Source: Pomphorhynchus laevis (lineage: Eukaryota > Acanthocephala > Palaeacanthocephala > Echinorhynchida > Pomphorhynchidae). Taken from it: 64,000 nucleotides of DNA. Below, piece after piece: positions 22,970-33,130 of the stretch. The position numbers and the translations under genes are program-made. The stretch covers positions 1-64,000 of the forward strand of contig WNNJ02000369.1 in NCBI GenBank assembly GCA_012934845.2, given 5' to 3'. Below the pieces are notes generated by a model. The model had not been told where the DNA came from, made no database searches, and worked only from the letters and a program-made list of their open reading frames with translations. The number at the start of each line of letters is the position of its first letter. The stretch's first letter is position 1.

Positions 22970-23420
22970 ATGTTGGATATGTGTGTTAGAAATTATACAA
23001 AAAATTAAAGCAGAAATAAGGAAAAAAGGAAAGAATCAGCAGCATAATAAACGTTGTCTTGATCTGTCACGGAAAACTTTAAGAATGTGCAATGACTAAA
23101 AAGTCGTCCAAAACATACCATCCGTTGATTGCGCGATGTTGAAATGACTTGAGAACTACCGTCTTACATACTTGCTTTCTTAGTTTAGCATTATGTCCTC
23201 TTGTATGATTATGACCGCTTATTGAAGTCAGATGCTTTAAAAACTCGCTCCCATACCCAAGCATTACTAAATGATGCAAGTAAACGAGGTTAATAAATGA
23301 TCTACGTGACTCGAGGGTATTTATTCCTAATTTCTTAAGTCGATGTTTATAGGACAAACTGTAAAAATCTATTACCTGTTTAGAAGATAAACGTAAAACT
23401 ATTTCGATTATTCATTTATC
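22970..23420 (-). mobile_element. LINE C-terminal and 3' end fragment, reverse strand
   Basis: The reverse-strand frame 23,357-23,079 reads LSYKHRLKKLGINTLESRRS and continues as the C-terminal conserved domain typical of CR1/Jockey-group ORF2, ending with stop codons. It is followed by a short 3' UTR that matches 18,541-18,700. No RT motif is present, so this is a 5'-truncated insertion. Confidence 0.6.
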
Positions 23421-23900
23421 CTTCACAAAAATTGGGGCAGCTGCTAAATGACCATATTCAATAATCAGTATTCTAAAAATTCGAAGGGCAATGATCGAAA
23501 ATGAACGGCTATGTCATCTTCATGCAATATTTCTTCTTTTGCGGCTTTTAAGAGTCATTTAAGATTAAGGTAGTAAACTAGTGACTTTGTCGACATACAT
23601 ATGGCAAGGAATCCACTTAACACGAATTTTAGGCGACTGATAAAACAAAACTTGTTCCCCTTAATATGATGAAATTGTAATATAAACTGATGAAATTTAA
23701 ACATCTGGTGAGAACATTTATTATCAACGATGCACAGATAAGTACATTTTCTTAACTTGAATAATTTTACAAATACTAGAAGGTAGTCGGAATTCCCATA
23801 AGAATTACACCTTCTTGGTTGCAGTATATAAAGAGTGATGTTGGTATATTTTTTAAATCAAATCTAGAATTTTCACGAATAATATATCCATATAGTTATT
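23421..23900 (+). other. AT-rich spacer, nothing recognised
   Basis: No long frame or known motif. It leads into the palindrome at 23,904. Confidence 0.5.
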
Positions 23901-23903
23901 ATA

Positions 23904-24108
23904 GGAACGAAGAAGAAAATATCCTTTATTTGATTAAATATCTATATTTTGATAGCTCCTGCTATCATCATCAGGATTACAAAAAAATTGTTTCAATTTT
24001 TAATTTTTCAATTTGAAACATTTTTTTTGTAATCCTGATGATGATAACAGGAGCTATCGAAATATAGAATTTTAATCAAATAAAGGATATTTTCTTCTTC
24101 GTTCCTGT
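23904..24108. repeat. Palindrome built from two Penelope-like ends
   Basis: Two arms of about 90 bp (23,904-23,995 and 24,015-24,108) face each other around a small AT-rich loop. Each holds AATCCTGATGATGATA, a short stem (GATAGC-AGGA-GCTATC in one arm) and then AAATATAGA and AATCAAATAAAGGATATTTTC. The CTGATGA/stem/GAAA order recurs at 31.8, 33.0 and 41.3 kb. Confidence 0.7.
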
Positions 24109-24139
24109 AATAACTATATATTTGAAATGGAAGAAGATT

Positions 24140-24510
24140 GTGGTTATAGTATTTATTATAATATATTCAATTGATGTATATTGTACTAGCGTCGCAAGCA
24201 ATTCATACGTTGTTAATATTCTGATCCCATAACTGTTCAAAACAGAAGATTATCGTGTCTGATTCAATATTACTTGTAGGCGGACAGTATAAAGTTATCA
24301 GCATTAATTGAAGTTTTTAATGAAATTTTTTAGTTTAGTACGTAAAAGTTTAATTTTTTAAATCCATAATTTGATAAACTGCAATAATCTCTATGCCAAT
24401 ATTCATTTTATTAAAATACAAGTTTTATCAAAATGTATATCATCTCAGCAAAATACAGACACATCTACATATTGTTTGAAAAGTTCCACCGAAATTAAAA
24501 AATGTAACCG
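24140..24510 (+). other. AT-rich spacer, nothing recognised
   Basis: No coding signal or repeat recognised between the palindrome and the L2-like LINE. Confidence 0.5.
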
Positions 24511-24516
24511 GGGATA

Positions 24517-26075
24517 TTAATCATAACAAAGGGGAGAAAGGAGGATGGAGTGGTTGACGATGTCGAAGGCGGAGGAGAGGTAGAGGGAGATGATAACACT
24601 ATATAGAGCCTTGTTACGAGAAATGAGTAAGTCGTTGTAAACATTCATGCATGCGATTTCTGTGGAGTGATTAGTGCGGAAAGCGGATTGGAAAAGAGGG
24701 TACATATTGGATGAAGAGAGATAAACGTTGATCTGTATTAAGATATGGCGCTCTAAGAGCTTGAAAAGTGTAGGGAGGAGTGAAATGGGGTGATAGCTAG
24801 AAGGAACGGAGGGGTCGAGCGATTGTTTCTTAAGGAGACGACGAACGATGGCGGATTTCCATTGTGAAGGAAATATACGACTGCGGATGGAAAAGTTAAA
24901 CAAGGTGGCGAGGAAAGGGAATACAGATGAGCATATAGATTTAAGCATGTGAGTAGGCAGGGGATCGGCAGGTGAGGTTTTGTTGGGCAAGGGCATGAGG
25001 ACAGATGAGACTTCGCAGGTAAGACATGGATAAGATGAAAGAGTTCCGGGAGGATGAGGCTAGTAGTAGTGAGATGGAATGGAGACGGGGTTGTGAGAGA
25101 GCAATGTGGATACTTTGATCTGAAGAAATGACGAATAATCATGGGGATTGATGTTGCAAGACGAAGAGCAGCGAGAAAGGATCGAGTTAAAAGTATGCCA
25201 GAGAGACTTACAGTTTAATGTAGTGTTGATTTTATGTTGTCAGAAGGTGTTGCATTTGGTGCGTACTAGGTTGATATAAAGCCGACGAAGAGCAAGATAG
25301 GAATCACGGAGAGACGAAGTGAGCGAGTGGATATCACGTCTAAGAGAGTGGTGATAGACTCTCAAAGCATGACGGAGTCGACGCTTTGAGAGTAGGCATT
25401 GGATGTCAAACCATGGGGCATGGTGCAAGCGACGGTGAGGGTGAGGCTTGAAGGGCAAGAGAATTATCGAGAGTGGATGTGAGTTCAGAGTCAAAAAGAA
25501 AGGCAAGATCGTGAGGAGAGTATGATGTTCTTGTGTGAGAAGATAGGGACGATTTAAGTTAGGCGGAGTGGAGAAGGGGGATGTCAAGATTTATTCGAGG
25601 GCCACCTAAGATGGAAGGTGTGTGAGCGTGGAGGTGTTAGAAGTGAGATCAAGGGTGACGAGCGTGTGATCGGATAGGCCAGGATCATAGATGAACAGTG
25701 AGGTGTAGGCAGCAAAACGATTGGGTACATCGATGATGTCGAGTGCCCTTAAGGATATGTGTGGGGGCAGTGGAGATTAGTTTGTAATTGTAGTTGGGTA
25801 GAATGTTGATGAACCGGATGGAATCGGTGGAAAAGGGGTGGTCGAGGCGGATGTTAAAGTCGCTAACAACGAGTGAAGCGATGGAGGACAATGAACAATG
25901 GGAATGGAGGTCAGCGAGTTTGGTAAAAAATAAGGAGCTAGGAGCTGATGAACCAGGACGGTATACAATGGCGATATTCAGCGTGATCGGGCTAGAAGAA
26001 CGACAAGTGAGCAATTTAAAAGAGCAAGGACTGTTTGTGGGAGTATTTTTTGAAGGCATTCTACGAAAGATTTAA
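24517..26075 (-). mobile_element. L2-like LINE, reverse strand, truncated at both ends
   Basis: In element order: the end of the AP endonuclease (25,685-26,059, NIAIVYRPGSSAPSS and VVSDFNIRLDHPF), a linker with WFDIQCLLSKRRLRHALRVY (25,240-25,590), and RT fingers and palm (24,517-24,996, SSYHPISLLPTLFKLLERHI, FRTNHSTEIA, IVNHSILLS). It stops after RT motif A; no motif B, YADD box or 3' tail is present. Frames are broken at least twice. It is closely related to the fragment at 14,290-14,880. Its long G-rich/C-rich strand asymmetry makes it stand out. Confidence 0.85.
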
Positions 26076-27088
26076 AATAGTAATATACAATAAATAAAAA
26101 ATTAAGCAAAACTATAGATTACAATTCTAAAATATTTGTTATTAAATCAATATCAGGTTTACAATTGAGCATCAATATATTTTGTATAAAAATTATTCTT
26201 GACATGTTTGTCCAGAATCAAATAATAATTGTTTTCTTTCTAACTCCACTTAAATCTCTTTACTCTTATTAAATGCTATTATATCATTATTGTTTAAGGA
26301 ATGCTCTATAGCAGTCTCAAATAGTGTTCTTTTTAAAGCATATTTATGCTGGTCAATAGTTTAACTTCTGCTATTATTGACCTATCACAGTCACCACATT
26401 GTATTTGATATACAATATCATCCTGTATTTTATGTATTGTTAGTGTAAATTTAGTGTAAATTAAATCTAGAAGATAATTCTTTATCTGTCTACATTATTA
26501 CTTGAAAGCTTGTCTACATTACTTGACAGTCTGTCTACTTTATTACTTCAACAGCCTGTCTTCAATATATATATTACCTGACATGTTCTCTATTGACTTG
26601 AAAGCTAGTCTTTATCACTTGAAAGCTAGTCTACAGACTTTATTACTTGGCATTAAACATTCGATGTTAAGCAATTTTTAAAATATATAATTTAAAAAAA
26701 ATATATAAAAATTTTGAAATTAAAATTCAAAATCGTTAAAAATTTTGATTAAATTTTTTTCTGAGGAATAAACTGATTTTGATACAGGATAATTAATAAA
26801 GAAATATTTAGACAAAATTTGAAGACTCAAAGGAATTGTAATCGAATCAGGGAAACGGCGTCTTAGTGAGACTGGGGTCAAAAACTCAATTCCTTTTTAC
26901 TCAAATTACTTCGAGACGAAGTAATTCCTTATTATTTGTTTATTATTATATTTTGAAATAAATTATTCTAAAGATAATAAAGTAAGTTGCTAAAATACTA
27001 TTGGATTAGACTACATTTAGATTACATTATTTATTTACATTTAGATTACATTTTTAAATATCATTAATGTCGTCTGATATAATTTTAG
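26076..27088 (+). other. AT-rich region with an imperfect tandem repeat
   Basis: Segment 26,480-26,665 consists of degenerate repeats built on ACTTGAAAGCTAGTCTAC and ACTTGACAGTCTGTC-type units. The rest is AT-rich without recognised features. If the TMEM201-like gene has a further 5' exon it should lie here or upstream, but I could not identify one. Confidence 0.5.
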
Positions 27089-27229
27089 ATGCTTACCACC
27101 TTTAAAGGTTGGTTTAGGCAGAAAAAGAAGGAAAATTGTTGGTTTTGTTGCCAAGACCAAGATGTAGATTCCTCACAATCGGAATGGTGGAAATGCAAAT
27201 TCTGCGATCAGTATAATGGTTTCTTAGAG
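27089..27229 (+). CDS. TMEM201: TMEM201 (Samp1/NET5)-like, first visible coding exon
   Basis: TMEM201/Samp1 is an inner nuclear membrane protein linking the envelope to the cytoskeleton; its N terminus is a cysteine-rich Ima1-type domain facing the nucleoplasm. This exon reads ENCWFCCQDQDV, then WWKCKFCDQYNGFLE: two CxxC pairs and a QYNGF segment like the vertebrate VNCWFCNQDT and CEQYNGFQENGDY. It ends at GAG with a GT donor at 27,230, in phase 0, and joins in frame to GATGGTGAT at 32,146 (NGFLE-DGDYRYPVP). An ATG at 27,089 gives MLTTFKGWFRQKKK before the domain. Because TTTTAG immediately precedes that ATG, this may instead be an internal exon whose upstream partner encodes the usual N-terminal membrane segment. 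Confidence 0.75.
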
Positions 27230-27734
27230 GTTAAACTTTATATATAACTAATATTTTTTAGCTTATAAATAATATTTTAATTAAAAATAAAAATAAATTG
27301 TTTAATGTAAAAAGTTAAGAATAAAAAATAAAAGATAAATAAAATATCAATAAAATAAACAATTAAATTTTTTATTAATTACAAATAATAATGTTAATAA
27401 TATTTAACAAATTTTACGATTAAAATTATAATTAAAATTAAAATTTTACGATTAATGCTTACGATTAATCTTACCACTGAGAAGATAAAAATCTTATCAA
27501 CTTTGGAATTTGAAATATCTTTTGTATCTTACTATACAAAAGATCTTATTATCTTATATTTAATTAAAATCTTGTATCTTAGATATAGAATATTATTATA
27601 TTATTATTAATTTATTAATGATTAAGTTTATATATAATCTATAAAATTATATATATTTTGTGATATTACATAGTTACAATTGATAGTTACAATTAATTCA
27701 GAAATCAAATATAATTTCCTCTTTATATTTTTAA

Positions 27735-27925
27735 TATATATAGGTATATATAAAATAGAGGTATATACATATACCTATATACATTTATATATACCTATAT
27801 AGATGTATATACCTATATACCTATAAATGTATATAGATATACCTATATACATATCTTTTATAAGATATCTTTTATATCTTTTTTCAGGTATATTGTATAT
27901 ACCTATATATATTATATATAAAAAA
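27735..27925. repeat. TATACCTATA microsatellite
   Basis: Tandem, partly inverted TATACCTATATACAT units in the intron of the TMEM201-like gene. Confidence 0.8.
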
Positions 27926-28219
27926 TGAAAATGACGTTTTATTTCTGGATCAAATGTCATCGATTTAGAAATGAATCAATGACATTTATTTATGGGAACA
28001 TTGATTTGCGGGGACATTTGATTTCTTAATAGTTATAGATAAATTCAATAGTAACTAGTATGAAAAATACATTGTTTCAATATATCTACTATAATATTTG
28101 AATTTATAGAATTATCTTTGGAATAGGCCACTGTGAATTTTCTTCTAATAAAATTTAATAGTTTCACAAAATAATTTATAAAAATGCAAAAAATGTAATA
28201 TCTCAGATTTGTTATTTTT

Positions 28220-28905
28220 TATTATAGAAAATTTATTTAAAATCTTAAGCGATAAAATTTTCAGTGGAAATTAGTCAGTCGATTTCATCAGTCGATATGA
28301 ATGATGTAACGAGTCGCTACTACAACGCTACTACTATTAATAACATTTTAATCATTAAATAGATTATTTATTAAATCAGCACAAAATCTTAAAATCTTAA
28401 GCGAAAAATTTCTATGGATAAAAAATAATATACTTTGTATTAGAATAAGATACTAGATAATCAAAATTCATCAGAGGAAATACATCATTAGCATGTATTT
28501 GGACCCGCTGCTATGTTGGGTAGAGGAGTTAGGGGCCGAAACCTGATTGCGTACTGGTTCCTCCTGATATTCAAATTAGTTTGTACCACCAGATAATCAA
28601 ATTTCACCAGAAATACGTCATTAGCGCGTATTTGGCCTCTTCGCCATGTTATGTAAAGAAATAAGGGTCGAAACATAGCAGTTCCTCCTGATGACCTCTA
28701 ATCCTTATTCTAATATAATACAATTTTTATTCTAATACAATAACAATTTCAATTTTTTATTTTAACTTGATTTAAATTATAAAAAATCTTATAGCAATTA
28801 TTATTTTATTATTTAATTATTAAATTTTGAGTTAGCATTATTATGTTTTGTTTATTTTATAATTATATTAAATACGTAGACTCAGTTAGCTGATTTGATT
28901 TATTA
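28220..28905 (+). mobile_element. Penelope-like 3' end, forward, core duplicated
   Basis: Starts with a trace of the coding end (KILSEKFLW-like at about 28,390-28,425). The 3' tail follows: TACTTTGTATTAGAATAAG, GAGGAGTTAGGGGCCGAAAC, CCTCCTGATGACCTCTAATC, ending in CGTAGACTCAGTTAGCTG at about 28,878-28,895. The central block is present twice in tandem (28,455-28,580 and 28,580-28,710). It lies in the intron of the TMEM201-like gene. Confidence 0.55.
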
Positions 28906-29094
28906 GTCAAATTTTAGATAGCTAACTGCTATCAGCATCAGAACGAAAAAATCTTGTTTTGATGACGACGAAAGAAATAATTCTATTAACTCTTTCCTTT
29001 TCAATAAAAAATTAAAACATATGAGAGAGCATTCATAATATAAACTTAACTTTATTGTTTTCAAAGGATCATTCATAAAAATGATTTTTATTTT

Positions 29095-29625
29095 AAATTT
29101 CAATTTTTTATTTTAACTTGATATAAATTATAAAAAATCTTAAAACAATTATTTATTTTATTATTTAATTATTAAATTTTGATTTAGCATTATTATGTTT
29201 TGTTTAGTTGATAATTATATTAAATACGTAGACTCAGTTAGCTGATTTGATTTATTCCTTTTGTCTACAGAATTTCATTTTAGCAGTTCTTATTATGCCC
29301 TTTAATCTAAATTAAATAAGCTGTAAATCGTTCTTTTGAACATTAAAGATTCAATAATATTTTATATGCCAATAATGCACTTGTAAATTTATATCAAAAG
29401 ATTGAAAATATCAAAATTATAAAAACATCAAAACAATCGAATCATGTAATCAAATAAATTGTCATCAAGATGTGTTCAACAAAAATATAACTACACATTT
29501 ATTTCTTTAATATTTCTTTCCTATTATTTAATTATTAAATTCTGATTTAGCATTAGTATGTTTTGTTTATTTTTTTAGTTGATAATTATATTAAATACGT
29601 AGACTCAGTTAGCTGATTTGATTTT
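29095..29625 (+). mobile_element. Two partial Penelope-like 3' termini
   Basis: Terminal blocks ending CGTAGACTCAGTTAGCTG recur at 29,095-29,255 and 29,515-29,625, each preceded by a TAATTATTAAATTTTGATTTAGC-type stretch. They contain only the distal 3' tail; no coding sequence remains. Confidence 0.5.
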
Positions 29626-29629
29626 AATA

Positions 29630-30264
29630 AATATACATTTTTGGCTTAATATAATTTAAATCTACATTTTGTAAATATGTAAATAAATTTAAATTATTTC
29701 TATGATTTTGCGATAATTGTTTCTTAAATAATCAATTTTCTTTCTTAATCAATTTAAATAATGGGAGTAAACAATTTTCAATTGTTTTATCTCATTATTT
29801 AAGTGTGAGTTAAAGAAAACATTCTATGGCACAGTTCATTTTGTTCGCCTAAATTAGTTACCAAATTGATCACAACATAATTATTTAGATACATTTTGAA
29901 CGTGATTTATGATATCACAATTTATATTTTAATAATAAGCGAATTAATTAAATTGATTTGACATATCCAATTAATCGATTATTCAAAGCAATCATTTTAA
30001 TATATTGAAATACAAAATTAATAGATTTTTATATTAATTTCTATCAAATCTACAAGCAGATCTTAATGTATATGATTCATAAACGCAAGGAATGATACAA
30101 GTTATATGAAACTTCTTAGCATTAGTCTCTTGCACCTGTCACTCCTATCGCGTTGCGTATTTTCACAACATGTCGCTAAGAATTGTCGGCATTGGATTAC
30201 TTTATTTTAGAAATAAATAAGTTGCTTTTAAATAAAACAATTAAAAGTCTAATAGTCTTTTAAA
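29630..30264 (+). other. AT-rich intronic spacer
   Basis: No recognised element. It lies inside the intron and ends at the outer edge of the inverted duplication. Confidence 0.5.
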
Positions 30265-30942
30265 GGAATTATTATACGGTGATCGTACAATATTTTGAAT
30301 TTTATAATATTTTGCATTTTATTTGCAATTGCTCCATTATATTAATAATTTACAATGTAAATTATTTAATGAATTTTAAAAAGTAGTTTATAATAATTCC
30401 TTTACTACACTTTTTAGTATTTCACTATAAAGTAAAATATATCAGACTATAAACTTCAATACTCATTATTAATATATAACTATTTAAATATAATATTATA
30501 TTTAAATATATAAAATAATACATAAAATCAATTTAAGAATGACAGTGTTCGACAATATTCAAAATCGTAAAATATAAAACAGCAGAAAAAATACATTATT
30601 AAATGTATGGGATACATGTTATTTTGTGGTAACGTAACAGTCAAAAATAATGATAAGAGAATTAATTAAAAATGATTCATTTTACATATCTAATTAATCG
30701 ATTATTCAAAGCAATCAATTTAATTAATTAAAGTACAATATTAACAGATTTCTATATTTAAATAAATTCACAAATTTTACAGAACACGTGCAATTAGATT
30801 TTGTTGGAATATATAGATGCCAGCAGATCGATAATGGTGTGCAACAATGTCATTGAATGATTTATTTGATCATTTGAAACTGTCATGAATGAATTCTTGT
30901 CAGTTATTGTATATTTTCGTGATATTAAGGCGGGTCCACTCA

Positions 30943-31096
30943 CTAGACAATCATAGCTATTGCAGTGTTAAGTGAGGCCACGAGACTTACGATTTGAAAA
31001 AGGCTAATTAGCTTTAACGAGAAATACTGCGAATAATACGCAATCAAATTAGTTGTAAGTAAAAGAAACTGAAACTTTAGTTCATCTGTATCAACT
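30943..31096 (-). pseudogene. Duplicated exon-like frame (possible chemoreceptor C terminus), arm 1 copy
   Basis: Mirror copy of the frame at 42,029-42,182 with the same predicted protein (VDTDELKFQFLLL to AIAMIV). Being antisense to the TMEM201-like gene and inside its intron, it cannot be an exon of that gene. See the arm 2 entry for motif evidence. One of the two is presumably a duplicate. Confidence 0.35.
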
Positions 31097-31758
31097 CTAA
31101 AATGATTAAATATCAGATAATTATGTAAAATTAAATTTGATGAATAAATCAAAATAACATGTAAGATAAATTATTTATAAACTTTTAATTGATAGTTACT
31201 TGTTTTAAATAAATATTTTGAATATAGCATTAAACCTCTGTTTATCTTGCACTGATCTTTTTAAAAACTATTACTATGACATAACCTGGCATTTTTTCTA
31301 TTCGTAAATTATTTTCCTGCCCTCGCTGTAATGATCAGCAAAATATATATATTTAAATATGTGTAACTAACTACGCACAGTTGAATTATAAAACAACAAA
31401 TTGGGATAATAACAATTATCTTCCAGCAAAACTACTTTTTATGATTAAAATTAACTTAAACAATTCAGAACTATTTTATTTAGTTATTTAGAATAAAAAA
31501 GAAATTTAGATTTAAAGAAAATTTAAACTATATAAACATATAAAATATATGTTTCAATATATTGATAATATATGCTTATTTAATTTAAAAAAAAGGTATG
31601 ATATCTAACTATTTCTAGATAGCTGATTTGTTTTTAAGCTTTATTGAATATGAATTTGTTTATAACTGCGTAAAAAATAAATCTAAATTCTATAAAGATA
31701 TGAAATAAATGTTTCGATATATTGATGATATATATGTGTATTTAATTCTAACGATTTT

Positions 31759-31930
31759 TATTTATTAGTGGAGAGAGTGAAGTAAAATATTTATTTAATC
31801 GAATTTTCAATATCCTTCTGCTATTATCTTTAGGAGTATCATCTTCATATACTCCTGAAGATGATAGCAGTAGGTAATTGAAAATTCGATTAAATAAATA
31901 TTTTACTTCACTCTCCACTAATAAATAATC
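31759..31930. repeat. Palindrome with about 80-bp arms
   Basis: TTATTAGTGGAGAGAGTGAAG and its inverse bound the unit. The centre holds two opposed copies of an ATACTCCTGAAGATGATAGC-type motif. Arm 2 keeps only one half (41,230-41,310), so arm 1 and arm 2 differ here. Confidence 0.75.
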
Positions 31931-32145
31931 CAATATGAGTGAACAATCAATTTATAATCTAATAATTTTTTTGTTATAAAAAATAACATGATTCAAATTA
32001 TTTATAATTTATTATAATGTATTTTTACTAATTGTTATTAAAAATTTTATTACCGTAACTTAAAATAGATTAATTTAAAATTGATTGATTTTATAGAACA
32101 GCTTATTATATCGTTTTTAAAATGTTACATTGTAAGTTGTTTAAG

Positions 32146-32598
32146 GATGGTGATTATCGCTATCCCGTTCCTGGAATGTACAGCTCTGCTTATAACCCAT
32201 CGAATCTAAATGTAACGGATGATATGGTATCTATGCAAAATCATAAAAGGTCTAATTTAATACGAAGAACGAATCCAAGTGTTAAAAGACCAATAGTAAA
32301 TTTACATCAATCAATGAATTCAAAATCTATTTTCTGCCCCCAATGCTCCGATACCTTGGCTTTAAAAGTTCGTCAGGCGGCTATTTTTGTTCCTATAAAT
32401 CCAGCCAATTATAAGAAAGAATACGATGATCACAAACATATGCTTGAAAAACAGTATCCACTTTGTAATCGATGTGAACAGAATGTTCACTATGAGCTAA
32501 TGAGACAAAATTCTGTATTCCAACAAAATATACCAATTGATAGCTTCAAGAAAGTGAATTATTGCGAAAGTCGTTCTTTAAAACTACTTCCTAACGAG
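32146..32598 (+). CDS. TMEM201: TMEM201 (Samp1/NET5)-like, second coding exon
   Basis: 151 codons, phase 0 at both ends, between TTTAAG at 32,145 and a GTATGT donor at 32,599. It opens DGDYRYPVPGMY, matching the vertebrate NGDYNKPIPAQY after the first cysteine pair. It then has FCPQC, LKVRQAAIFVP, HMLEKQYPLCNRCEQNV and a basic stretch. These correspond to the second half of the Ima1-type domain (two further CxxC pairs, LCKRC and LCRPC in vertebrates) and complete a four-CxxC zinc-binding module. The following transmembrane part is not found with confidence. The exon sits inside a large inverted duplication dense with transposons, but its coding sequence is clean, so the gene may be alive. Confidence 0.85.
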
Positions 32599-33130
32599 GT
32601 ATGTACTTGTAAGTTTTTATATAATAAAAACAAATTTAACTTTGTTAAAAATAGATGAATGTTCGTTTTTATGTAGTGTTTTTTAGTGTTATTAAAATCG
32701 CGTTTTTAATAATTCACAATTTACTAATTTACAAATAACTGCATTGTTCTAAAAAAATTCCATATTATCATAATTTAATACACCAATAGCTAAAATCGCC
32801 ATTAAATTGTATCATAAAAAATGACAATTTTATATTAAAAAATATGTCCATTATATTTATTAATTATAATGATTATCATAATTATTACTATTAAATAATT
32901 AATATTATTTAATAAATATGTTTTAATAAATATTTGGGATTAAAAATTCTTTAATATTCGAAGAAAATTTATAGGTGTTCAACCAAATTACAATTGCTGA
33001 AGATGATGCCAGCTAGGCATCGAAATATTCAATTAAATAAATTTAGCGATGGCTTTTGCCATCTTTATTCTAATTTAATAAATATTATTTAATAAATATT
33101 TGAGATTAAAAATTCTTTACTTCTAACTAC
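32599..33130 (+). other. Intronic or intergenic AT-rich sequence with a Penelope-like end motif
   Basis: Mostly AT-rich. At about 32,998-33,060 lies GCTGAAGATGATGCC-AGCTA-GGCATCGAAA followed by ATTCAATTAAATAAA. This is the same arrangement as at 24.0 and 31.8 kb: a CTGANGA box, a GATGCC/GGCATC stem and GAAA. Confidence 0.5.

Larger units (their letters stand above)
30265..31963 (-). repeat. Arm 1 of a large inverted duplication
   Basis: Matches 40,975-42,853 in inverse orientation with few differences, from a GGAATTATTATAC outer end to a CAATCAATTTATAATCTAAT inner end. The arms enclose about 9 kb. The arm contains a copy of the exon-like frame on the reverse strand, a piece related to the 111-bp repeat near 30,590, and the palindrome at 31,759-31,930. 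It lies in the intron just upstream of TMEM201-like exon 2. Confidence 0.85.

Noticed and set aside
28437-28735. The Penelope-like tail contains GAAAC and CTGATGA boxes flanked by pairing arms (GGAGTTAGGGG with CCTCTAATCC), suggesting a type II hammerhead ribozyme.
   Set aside because: The stretch between the stem III candidate and CTGATGA is too short to form the required stem I hairpin, and no convincing NUH cleavage site is present.
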